The translations under genes and the position numbers were made by a program. The notes below the pieces were generated by a model, which did no database searches, had not been told where the DNA came from, and worked only from the letters and a program-made list of their open reading frames with translations. Positions 1-6,643 of a DNA stretch of 7,942 nucleotides are shown here, piece by piece; the first letter of the stretch is position 1, and each line of letters starts with the position of its first letter. Source of the stretch: an uncultured Oscillospiraceae bacterium. Its GTDB lineage: Bacteria; Bacillota; Clostridia; Oscillospirales; Ruminococcaceae. The stretch is taken from positions 1-7,942 of the forward strand of contig CAJTMU010000100.1 in the NCBI GenBank assembly GCA_910577365.1, given 5' to 3'.

Positions 1-442
1 AAAGGCGGAAAAGAACGGCAAGCAGCTGCTTCTGCCTGTTGATACTACCGTTGCCAAAGCGTTCCCCGATCCTATTGACGCTGCGATTGAGGTAATGGAG
101 GTTGATTCTGATAAGATACCTGCGGATATGATGGGTCTTGATATCGGTCCCAAGACCATGGAGCTGTTCGCGAACGCTGCTAAGACCGCCAAGACCGTAG
201 TATGGAACGGTCCTATGGGCGTATTTGAGAACCCCGTACTTGCAAAAGGTACTATCGCGGTGGCAAAGGCTATGGCTGAAGCTGACGCTACCACCATTAT
301 CGGCGGCGGCGACTCCGCAGCGGCAGTTGTACAGCTCGGCTTTGCTGATAAGATGAGCCATATTTCCACCGGCGGCGGCGCTTCCCTTGAATACCTTGAG
401 GGTAAGGGTCTGCCCGGCATCGACGCTATTCAGGATAAGTAA
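1..442 (+). CDS. pgk: Phosphoglycerate kinase, C-terminal part (5' end outside window)
   Basis: Phosphoglycerate kinase transfers the acyl phosphate of 1,3-bisphosphoglycerate to ADP in the cytoplasm, giving ATP and 3-phosphoglycerate. The open frame enters at base 2 and gives 146 residues before TAA at 440-442. This is roughly the last third of a family of about 395-400 residues. Visible family motifs are the VVWNGPMGVFE stretch, the glycine-rich GGGDSAAAV of the nucleotide-binding domain, and the terminal HISTGGGASLEYLEGKGLPG, which holds the conserved TGGGA loop. An internal ATG at 95 lies within the conserved fold and is not the true start. It leads the + strand glycolytic block with tpiA and gpmI. 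A short hairpin follows the stop codon. Nothing in the visible part looks damaged. Identification is firm. Confidence 0.97.
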   Translation, partial: KAEKNGKQLLLPVDTTVAKAFPDPIDAAIEVMEVDSDKIPADMMGLDIGPKTMELFANAAKTAKTVVWNGPMGVFENPVLAKGTIAVAKAMAEADATTIIGGGDSAAAVVQLGFADKMSHISTGGGASLEYLEGKGLPGIDAIQDK

Positions 443-450
443 TTGTATAT

Positions 451-470
451 AGGGCAGAATCTTCTGCCCT
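451..470 (+). terminator. Hairpin after pgk, weak or partial terminator
   Basis: A perfect 9-bp inverted repeat (AGGGCAGAA at 451-459 and TTCTGCCCT at 462-470) starts 8 nt after the pgk stop codon. In RNA the loop must open to four or more bases. The bases that follow (ATTAGATGTT) are not a clean T-tract, so it may attenuate or protect the pgk 3' end rather than terminate fully. Confidence 0.5.
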
Positions 471-502
471 ATTAGATGTTAAAGCTTGGAAGTAAGAGGT
501 GA

Positions 503-587
503 GAACGCTCGGGCGTTTCTGCTTTATAAGTCAAACGATTTGTTTCCTCGCTCACGGAGAAATTCCGTGGGTCAAATAAACGAATCG
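503..587 (+). other. Structured spacer upstream of the pentapeptide-tpiA ORF
   Basis: The 174-nt spacer between pgk and the next start codon holds several inverted repeats. A small hairpin has arms AACGC (504-508) and GCGTT (513-517) around a TCGG loop. A larger one pairs CGATTTGTTT (536-545) with AAACGAATCG (578-587), 10 bp with one G-U pair. Inside it lies CACGGA (553-558) with TCCGTG (564-569), extendable by three pairs to 550-552/570-572. The structure ends about 20 nt before the SD site at 608-612. It could be a structured 5' leader, a dispersed intergenic repeat, or a chance fold. I recognise no known riboswitch. Confidence 0.4.
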
Positions 588-616
588 GGGCTTTGCGCGA
601 TGTGAAAAGGAGAATT

Positions 617-1858
617 ATGGAGCTTAACAAGGAAAAAATAACCCTTATAGCCGATTGCGAAGTAACAGACAAATCCAAAACTGCGGGCGGTGCTGTCGTG
701 CGCACCTCTAAATTCTGCGCGGATATTTCGGAATGCGATTTTGAAGGCTCATGCTTTGTGCAGACAAATCTTTGTGCGACATTTAAGCGCTCCGATATGA
801 GCGGGGATTATTTTGAGGAGGTTAATCTGTCGGGTGCGGGGTTTGAGCGCTCCGATATGAGCGGGGATTATTTTGAGGAGGTCAATCTGTCAGGTGCGGC
901 ATTTGAGCGCTCGAGCATATGCGGCGCGGCATTTGAAGAGGTTAATCTTTCCGGCGCGGTGTTTACCGACGGCGATTTATCGGGCGTTGAGATAAGTGGC
1001 TGCAAGCTCGACGGAATGACAATAGACGGATTAGATGTGCGGGAGCTTATTGAATTTTACAAGAAAAACCATAAGGAGAATTGTGATATGAAGAAGAACG
1101 TAAGAAAAGCGGTTATCGCGGGTAACTGGAAGATGAACAAGACCCGCCCCGAGGCTAAGGCGCTTCTGGAAGAGCTTAAGGGCAAGGTATCAGACCCCGG
1201 CTGTGAGGTTATCGCGTGCGTGCCCTTTACCAACCTGGAAACGGCTGTCGAAGCGACAAAGGGTACTCCCATCAAAGTTGGCGCGCAGAACTGCCACTTT
1301 GAGAAGAGCGGCGCTTTCACGGGCGAGATATCCGCGGATATGCTTGTCGAGATGGGCGTTGAGTATGTCGTGCTGGGTCACTCTGAGCGCAGACAGTATT
1401 TCGGTGAGACTGACGAGACCGTGAACAAGAGGACAAGAGCGGCGCTGGCGGCGGGTCTTAAGCCAATTGTTTGCGTCGGAGAGCTGCTTTGGGAGCGCGA
1501 GTGCAATATCACCGAGGAGGTTATCGCGCGCCAGATAAAGCTGGATTTCTACGGCGTTTCCGCTGAGGAGCTTAAAAAGTGCATAATCGCCTACGAGCCG
1601 GTATGGGCTATTGGAACTGGCAAGACCGCGACCGCGGATCAGGCAGAGGAGGTCTGCGCGTTTATCCGCGCTACTCTCGCGAAGCTGTACGGCGATGATA
1701 CCGCCGAGGCTGTAACTATCCAGTACGGAGGCTCTATGAACGCGGGCAACGCCGAGGAGCTGCTTTCCAAGGCAAACGTTGACGGCGGACTTATCGGCGG
1801 AGCTTCCCTTAAGGCGGGCGATTTCAACACAATAATCGAGGCGGCTACAAAGGGATAA
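617..1858 (+). CDS. tpiA: Pentapeptide-repeat domain fused in frame to triosephosphate isomerase
   Basis: One uninterrupted frame of 413 residues. Residues 1-157 hold a pentapeptide-repeat domain: repeats begin near residue 33, and three 20-residue blocks at 56-75, 76-95 and 96-115 each contain FEEVNLSGA or a near copy. Each block would form about one coil of a right-handed quadrilateral beta-helix. Residues 158-413 are a complete triosephosphate isomerase. The start at ATG 617 is chosen because AGGAG at 608-612 precedes it; a TTG at 593 has no SD site. The pentapeptide part has a typical C-terminal ending (GLDVRELIEFYKKNHKEN), where a stop codon would be expected, yet none occurs before the TIM start. 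The function of the pentapeptide part is unknown. A true fusion, two overlapping products, or a sequencing error that removed a stop are all possible. Confidence 0.62.
   Translation: MELNKEKITLIADCEVTDKSKTAGGAVVRTSKFCADISECDFEGSCFVQTNLCATFKRSDMSGDYFEEVNLSGAGFERSDMSGDYFEEVNLSGAAFERSSICGAAFEEVNLSGAVFTDGDLSGVEISGCKLDGMTIDGLDVRELIEFYKKNHKENCDMKKNVRKAVIAGNWKMNKTRPEAKALLEELKGKVSDPGCEVIACVPFTNLETAVEATKGTPIKVGAQNCHFEKSGAFTGEISADMLVEMGVEYVVLGHSERRQYFGETDETVNKRTRAALAAGLKPIVCVGELLWERECNITEEVIARQIKLDFYGVSAEELKKCIIAYEPVWAIGTGKTATADQAEEVCAFIRATLAKLYGDDTAEAVTIQYGGSMNAGNAEELLSKANVDGGLIGGASLKAGDFNTIIEAATKG
782..961 (+). repeat. Tandem 60-bp repeat coding one pentapeptide coil per unit
   Basis: Units lie at 782-841, 842-901 and 902-961. 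The first two differ at only about five of 60 bases, mostly third positions or in the last codon; the third is diverged but keeps the FEEVNLSGA segment. Each unit codes 20 residues, that is four pentapeptides. Near-identity at synonymous sites points to recent duplication by slippage or unequal exchange. Confidence 0.9.
1088..1858 (+). CDS. tpiA: Triosephosphate isomerase, from its own internal start
   Basis: Interconverts dihydroxyacetone phosphate and glyceraldehyde 3-phosphate in the cytoplasm. From ATG 1088 the product is 256 residues, the usual length for a TIM barrel. Catalytic residues are present: Asn13 and Lys15 in AGNWKMNK, His98 in VVLGHSERR, and Glu170 in AYEPVWAIGTGK, which also carries the phosphate-gripping loop 6. 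The C-terminal phosphate-binding motifs YGGSMNAGNAEEL and GGLIGGASL are intact. AAGGAG at 1073-1078, 9 nt before the ATG, is a good SD site, so the enzyme is probably made independently even though the upstream pentapeptide frame reads straight into it. The gene sits between pgk and gpmI, the usual Firmicute glycolytic setting. The enzymatic call is certain; only the start of the in vivo protein is in doubt. Confidence 0.85.
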   Translation: MKKNVRKAVIAGNWKMNKTRPEAKALLEELKGKVSDPGCEVIACVPFTNLETAVEATKGTPIKVGAQNCHFEKSGAFTGEISADMLVEMGVEYVVLGHSERRQYFGETDETVNKRTRAALAAGLKPIVCVGELLWERECNITEEVIARQIKLDFYGVSAEELKKCIIAYEPVWAIGTGKTATADQAEEVCAFIRATLAKLYGDDTAEAVTIQYGGSMNAGNAEELLSKANVDGGLIGGASLKAGDFNTIIEAATKG

Positions 1859-1865
1859 TTGTCAT

Positions 1866-1882
1866 CAAAAGAGAAACTTTTG
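1866..1882 (+). other. Small hairpin just after tpiA
   Basis: CAAAAG (1866-1871) and CTTTTG (1877-1882) form a 6-bp A/T-rich stem with a 5-nt loop, starting 7 nt after the tpiA stop. There is no T-tract after it, so termination is unlikely and transcription may continue into gpmI. Confidence 0.25.
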
Positions 1883-1900
1883 TAAAAGCACGTCACAATA

Positions 1901-2080
1901 ATGCTTAACATATCACTGAGTCTTATGGCAGCATATTCAGTGTTTAACCTGTTTTTGATAAAGAGGGCTTCGTTGGGACTGTGCGTTGTTGCGGAGATTT
2001 TCGCCTTTGCTGCCTTTGCAGTAAACAGTTTGATAAAAGGGATAGTTCATAGTTTCGACTGTAAAAACAATTTTGATTGA
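1901..2080 (+). CDS. Possible 59-residue hydrophobic micro-protein
   Basis: ATG 1901 to TGA 2078-2080 gives 59 residues. The product is strongly hydrophobic, with a segment near residues 4-20 and another near 25-45 separated by a Lys-Arg pair, so two membrane helices are possible. There is no clear SD site before the start, and I recognise no family. T-rich DNA often yields hydrophobic frames by chance, so this may not be a gene. It lies in the 401-nt spacer between tpiA and gpmI, which is otherwise without a convincing gene. Confidence 0.28.
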   Translation: MLNISLSLMAAYSVFNLFLIKRASLGLCVVAEIFAFAAFAVNSLIKGIVHSFDCKNNFD

Positions 2081-2112
2081 CCAGTTTTATGGCATAGAAT
2101 CCGTAGCTGTCG

Positions 2113-2241
2113 ATGGGCTGTGCGCAGTCGGTGGGATTTCTCGATATGCTTTTGTGCGCGTTTTTCGCTGTTTCTCTTACGCTTATGGTCTGCGCCTGCT
2201 GTATCATGCAGTGCGAGCGCAAGTACGTAACTCAAGCTTAA
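2113..2241 (+). CDS. Possible 42-residue Cys-rich single-helix micro-protein
   Basis: ATG 2113 to TAA 2239-2241 gives 42 residues. Residues about 12-32 form one hydrophobic segment (LLCAFFAVSLTLMVCACCIM) followed by the charged tail QCERKYVTQA, a layout typical of small membrane peptides. A second start at ATG 2146 has a weak GGTGGGA upstream. No convincing SD site serves the first ATG. The stop lies just before the gpmI SD site, so translation could couple to gpmI. No family is recognised; it could equally be the decayed end of a membrane gene or chance. Confidence 0.27.
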   Translation: MGCAQSVGFLDMLLCAFFAVSLTLMVCACCIMQCERKYVTQA

Positions 2242-2259
2242 TGAAAGGAATTTGATATA

Positions 2260-3828
<1,569 letters not shown>

Positions 3829-3845
3829 GTTAATTTTGATAGACG

Positions 3846-3872
3846 AAAGCCCGGGGTGTCCCGGGCTTTTTT
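3846..3872 (+). terminator. Strong rho-independent terminator after gpmI, partly bidirectional
   Basis: A 10-bp stem (AAAGCCCGGG at 3846-3855, CCCGGGCTTT at 3860-3869) with loop GTGT runs into six T residues (3867-3872), starting 17 nt after the gpmI stop. Read on the other strand, the stem is followed by the poorer TTTCGTCT, so it may also stop transcripts of the converging acetyltransferase gene. Confidence 0.95.
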
Positions 3873-3883
3873 CTGTATAAAAA

Positions 3884-4453
3884 CTAACTGTTTTTTTGTT
3901 GATTGCTAAAATCATTTCTGATATATCCGTAAATATTGTAGGTGCAATATATGCTGACCATTTTTCCGTTTCTGATACAGCCCTCATGCGTAAAGCCGCA
4001 TTTCTTTAAAACCGCATTTGAAGCGGCGTTTTCTACGTCTACCTCCGCGTGAAGTCTGTCAATTTTTGTTTCCGAAAAAATAAAATCTATAACGCGGTTT
4101 AACGCTTCGGTGCAGATACCCTTGTTCCAAAAATTGGGGCTTATTCGATATGCAACATTGCCGAGCCTGTCGTTTTCCACGTTAAATATTTCTATCATTC
4201 CAATAACTTTATTGTCTTCTTTATTTACTATTCCCCACGCAAAATCGTGAGAGGGCTTGCGCTTTACGTTTGGTCTTGGGTCGATAAACAAAAGCTCGGG
4301 ATTTTTTTCGCCCTTGCTTGCGGAACGTCCCCAGAATTTATATATGATATCCAGTCCTAACCATTCGCGCAAATCATCGGCATCATTCGCTGTCAGTTTT
4401 CTAAGAAATAGTCTTTTTGTTTCAAGGTTAGGAATCCACAGACATTCTTTCAT
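3884..4453 (-). CDS. GNAT-family N-acetyltransferase, RimJ/RimL-like
   Basis: Predicted to move an acetyl group from acetyl-CoA to an amine. RimJ and RimL act on N-termini of ribosomal proteins, but many relatives have other substrates, so the target is unknown. The product has 189 residues. Family features are the opening ETKRLFLRKL (11-20), the central strand VIGMIEIF, the acetyl-CoA pyrophosphate loop WNKGICTEA (109-117), and the ENAASNAVLKKCGF motif (141-154). In the loop a Cys sits where Gly or Ala is usual. ATG 4453 is preferred because GGAG (4466-4463) lies 9 nt upstream; TTG 4471 and ATG 4468 are in frame but less well placed. It follows the small membrane protein gene by 24 nt, so co-transcription is likely. 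The gene is more AT-rich than pyrB. Confidence 0.85.
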   Translation of the reverse strand: MKECLWIPNLETKRLFLRKLTANDADDLREWLGLDIIYKFWGRSASKGEKNPELLFIDPRPNVKRKPSHDFAWGIVNKEDNKVIGMIEIFNVENDRLGNVAYRISPNFWNKGICTEALNRVIDFIFSETKIDRLHAEVDVENAASNAVLKKCGFTHEGCIRNGKMVSIYCTYNIYGYIRNDFSNQQKNS

Positions 4454-4477
4454 AAATCGCCGCTCCATCAATTCAAA

Positions 4478-4690
4478 TTATTTCTCTTTTATTGCTCGTA
4501 TGGCAATAACTAAACCAACAATAGTCATTGCTGCAAAAACTAAAAGAACGATCCAGTCTTCGCCGTGAAGACACCCTAAAACACTGCTTCTTGAGCCTGC
4601 CTCAACGGTTTGAGCTGCAGCAATACATAAACCTGCAAATCCAATAACGCCGCTCAATAAAAGTCCTGTTCCAAAAATCATTTTCTTCAT
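4478..4690 (-). CDS. Small two-helix membrane protein, unknown function
   Basis: The product has 70 residues. Residues about 4-26 and 46-65 are hydrophobic helices, joined by a polar linker with Ser-Arg-Ser-Ser and the stretch HGED; the C-terminus is basic (IRAIKEK). The first helix could act as an uncleaved signal, although the AAAQT stretch near residues 24-28 leaves a cleavable signal possible. ATG 4690 has a strong SD site, GGAGGT (4701-4696), 5 nt away. The gene begins 21 nt after the pyrB stop and ends 24 nt before the acetyltransferase start, which supports a shared transcript. I recognise no family and infer no function. The strong SD site makes it a more credible gene than its length alone would suggest. 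Confidence 0.72.
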   Translation of the reverse strand: MKKMIFGTGLLLSGVIGFAGLCIAAAQTVEAGSRSSVLGCLHGEDWIVLLVFAAMTIVGLVIAIRAIKEK

Positions 4691-4711
4691 TGCTGACCTC
4701 CATAAATTCAG

Positions 4712-5791
4712 TTACAAAAGTATTCTCTCGTCGCAGTACTCGCAAATGAGTATATCCCCGAATTTGCGGAAGCTGTGCGGCAGGTAAAGCTCCGTCTGCG
4801 TAACGCACTTTTTGTTTGAGCAGCACACGTCCTTGTGGATAACCCCCGTCAGCAGCGGCTTGCAGGACGGCTCGTTATTCAGCGTCGTGAGTATCAGCGC
4901 CATGCGGACATACATTCCGTTGAGAGCTTGGCGGAAGTAGGCGGCGCGCGGATCGTCGTCCACCTCTACCTCTATCTCGTTAACCCTTGGCAGCGGGTGC
5001 ATGACTATCATTTCCTTTTTCGCGAGCCGCATTTTGGCGGGGGTGAGCTTGTAAACGTCCTTCTGGCGCTTGTATTCCTCTTCGCTGTCAAAGCGCTCGC
5101 GCTGTATTCTGGTCATATAGAGCATGTCCAGCTCGGGCATTGCCTCGTCGATGGTGCGCACCTCACGGAATTCGCAGCCGCGCGCCGAAAGAACGTCCTT
5201 TATGTAGGAGGGCAGGGAAAGGCTCTCGGTGGAGATAAGTATAAATTTATTGTTGGGGTAGCAGGACAGCGCCTTAAGAAGCGAGTGCACCGTTCTCCCG
5301 TATTTCAGATCACCGCAAAGCCCTACGGTGAGGTTGTCAAGTCGCCCAAGCTCGGTTTTTAGCGTAAGCAGGTCTGTAAGGGTCTGTGTGGGGTGAAGAT
5401 GCCCGCCGTCCCCCGCGTTGATAACGGGGCAGTCTGCGGCAAGCGCCGCCGCTCTCGCCGAACCTTCGCTTGTATGACGCATAACAAGGATATCGGAGTA
5501 GCTGCTTACTATTTTAATAGTATCCTTAAGATTTTCTCCCTTGGCCACGGATGAATTGCTTGGGTTGTCAAAACCGATTATGCTGCCGCCAAGCCGTATC
5601 ATAGCCGCCTGAAAGCTCATTTGGGTGCGGGTGGACGGCTCATAGAAAAGTGTCGCCATAATGCGCCCGCTGCATTTGTCGGAATAGCTATCGGGTCGGC
5701 GCATGATGTCCTGTGCAAGCCCGATTATAGCGTTCCAATGGGATACAGTGTAATCGTCCATATCTATAAGGTGGTTGAATTTTTTATTCAA
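4712..5791 (-). CDS. pyrB: Aspartate carbamoyltransferase with C-terminal PyrI-like zinc domain
   Basis: Catalyses carbamoyl phosphate plus L-aspartate to N-carbamoyl-aspartate, the committed step of pyrimidine synthesis. The product has 359 residues; a normal catalytic chain is about 305-310. Catalytic motifs are present: YEPSTRTQMSF (Ser53-Thr54-Arg55-Thr56), SSVAKGE with Lys84, MRH (104-106), HPTQTLTDL (133-141), GDLKYGRTVHSL (160-171), MTRIQRERF, and HPLPR (265-269). After residue 310 comes an added module with Cys324-x4-Cys329 and Cys350-x2-Cys353, matching the C-x4-C and C-x2-C ligands of the PyrI zinc domain. The PyrI nucleotide-binding domain is absent here and no pyrI is in the window. 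The start is TTG 5791, supported by GGAGG at 5804-5800 with an 8-nt gap; the next ATG (5761) lacks an SD site. Small downstream genes follow closely. Confidence 0.95.
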   Translation of the reverse strand: MNKKFNHLIDMDDYTVSHWNAIIGLAQDIMRRPDSYSDKCSGRIMATLFYEPSTRTQMSFQAAMIRLGGSIIGFDNPSNSSVAKGENLKDTIKIVSSYSDILVMRHTSEGSARAAALAADCPVINAGDGGHLHPTQTLTDLLTLKTELGRLDNLTVGLCGDLKYGRTVHSLLKALSCYPNNKFILISTESLSLPSYIKDVLSARGCEFREVRTIDEAMPELDMLYMTRIQRERFDSEEEYKRQKDVYKLTPAKMRLAKKEMIVMHPLPRVNEIEVEVDDDPRAAYFRQALNGMYVRMALILTTLNNEPSCKPLLTGVIHKDVCCSNKKCVTQTELYLPHSFRKFGDILICEYCDERILL

Positions 5792-5825
5792 AACAATGTC
5801 CTCCGTTAAATTTATTTAAAAACAT

Positions 5826-6359
5826 TTATAATCTTTTAATCAAATATCCGAAACTATGTACTCCTGTGAAATTTTCCCAGACCTGAGGATCTTGATTGGT
5901 AAAAACCGAATTGCAGACAATGGTCAGATTATATTTTTCACACATTTTCATAATGTTATTTTCATTTACTGCTGGGTCTTCAAGGTAATCTATTATAATT
6001 AAATACTTATATTTCATTATGATTACTTTTTCGAGTAATTCTTCAAATAAATTTCCAAACTTCGTGGCTTCGCCAAGAAGTAAATGCGCTATAATTATAT
6101 AATATGCCTTGATAACGGTATCCCTGCATATATCTTTTTCAATTACGCTTATATTTTCATTGTGATCGGAGATTTCTTTGATTGAGTTTATTTTTCTCAT
6201 ATCACCTGGATATACAACAGCGTCAATGGGAGTATTGGAAAATGAATTGGCGATTACAGACAGGCTTGTCCTTCCGCTCCCCGCATCAAGTATACTTGTA
6301 ATGTCCTCTCTTTTTATAAGGTTAAGAAAATCATTTAAAATTATTTTATGTCCTTCCAT
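5826..6359 (-). CDS. Small class I SAM-dependent methyltransferase-like protein
   Basis: The product has 177 residues and resembles a class I (Rossmann-fold) methyltransferase. Motif I is LDAGSGRTS (24-32), the glycine-rich SAM-binding loop after the first strand. A second strand, DAVVYPGD (46-53), fits the region that normally contacts the SAM ribose, and IEKDICRD suggests the motif III acidic position. Strands near KYLIIIDYLED and the hydrophobic C-terminus complete a minimal fold. The substrate cannot be inferred. ATG 6359 is preferred to ATG 6365 because AAGGTG (6373-6368) is 8 nt from it. The gene ends 34 nt before the pyrB start, so it may be the first gene of that transcript. It is clearly AT-rich compared with pyrB, which hints at separate origin. 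Membership of the methyltransferase fold is likely; activity is not proven. Confidence 0.7.
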   Translation of the reverse strand: MEGHKIILNDFLNLIKREDITSILDAGSGRTSLSVIANSFSNTPIDAVVYPGDMRKINSIKEISDHNENISVIEKDICRDTVIKAYYIIIAHLLLGEATKFGNLFEELLEKVIIMKYKYLIIIDYLEDPAVNENNIMKMCEKYNLTIVCNSVFTNQDPQVWENFTGVHSFGYLIKRL

Positions 6360-6403
6360 TGGCATTTCACCTTAAACCTACAATTTTCACTACTAAATTC
6401 AAT

Positions 6404-6444
6404 ACAATTATACCATAAATTCGGGGGATTTATGGTATAATTGT
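6404..6444. repeat. Perfect 17-bp palindrome P1, with an extended -10 on each strand
   Basis: Arms at 6404-6420 and 6428-6444 are exact reverse complements around the 7-nt centre TCGGGGG. Each arm holds ATGGTATAAT, leftward in the left arm and rightward in the right arm, so the two -10 elements point away from each other. Neither has a good -35 at 17 nt. In leftward RNA from an upstream promoter the palindrome would form a stable hairpin about 45 nt before the methyltransferase start. It could be an operator, divergent promoters, or part of a small repeat element. Confidence 0.85.
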
Positions 6445-6485
6445 CCATTAATGCGCGGATTGAGCCGAATGCGAACATATGCGCA

Positions 6486-6529
6486 TGGATATGGTATAAT
6501 AAACGCCTGCGTTTATTATACCATATCCA
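6486..6529. repeat. Perfect 21-bp palindrome P2, with facing -10 elements
   Basis: Arms at 6486-6506 and 6509-6529 are exact reverse complements separated only by CT. Each contains ATGGTATAAT (6491-6500 rightward, 6524-6515 leftward), so the two -10 elements face each other and both predicted start sites fall near the 2-nt centre. The near-zero spacer favours a protein-binding DNA site or cruciform over an RNA hairpin. Confidence 0.88.
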
Positions 6530-6543
6530 ACCTTTCAAGTCAA
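6515..6543 (-). promoter_or_regulatory. Leftward promoter, likely for the methyltransferase-pyrB transcript
   Basis: Reading leftward, -35 TTGACT (6543-6538), a 17-nt spacer, then TATAAT (6520-6515) preceded by TGG, an extended -10. The -35 matches consensus at five of six bases. Transcription would start near 6508 in the centre of P2, giving a leader of roughly 150 nt that includes palindrome P1 before the ATG at 6359. Confidence 0.7.
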
Positions 6544-6643
6544 TCCCCCGTAAACATTTTTAAAATTATGAGAGCGATAAAAATATATATGTCACATTTA
6601 CAGAAAGTTCAGAAAATACAGCGTAGATTTTTTTATTGAAGTA

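Noticed and set aside
593..616. TTG 593 as start of the pentapeptide-TIM ORF
   Set aside because: There is no SD site before it, while ATG 617 has AGGAG at 608-612.
472..705. Minus-strand open frame of 77 codons across the pgk-tpiA spacer
   Set aside because: It overlaps the real pentapeptide start, has no SD site, and its composition follows from the structured spacer.
1944..2222. Minus-strand open frame of 92 codons in the tpiA-gpmI spacer
   Set aside because: The product is polar and featureless, no SD site is seen, and the ribosome-facing strand of this region is +.
4835..5362. Plus-strand open frame of 175 codons
   Set aside because: It is antisense to conserved pyrB sequence and has no SD site.
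6404..6529. CRISPR array or transposon ends
   Set aside because: The two palindromes differ in sequence and spacing, there are no repeat-spacer units, and no transposase is nearby.
6549..6639. Short frame starting at ATG 6568 in the divergent control region
   Set aside because: It codes only about 23 residues from that ATG, lacks an SD site, and sits upstream of a strong promoter.
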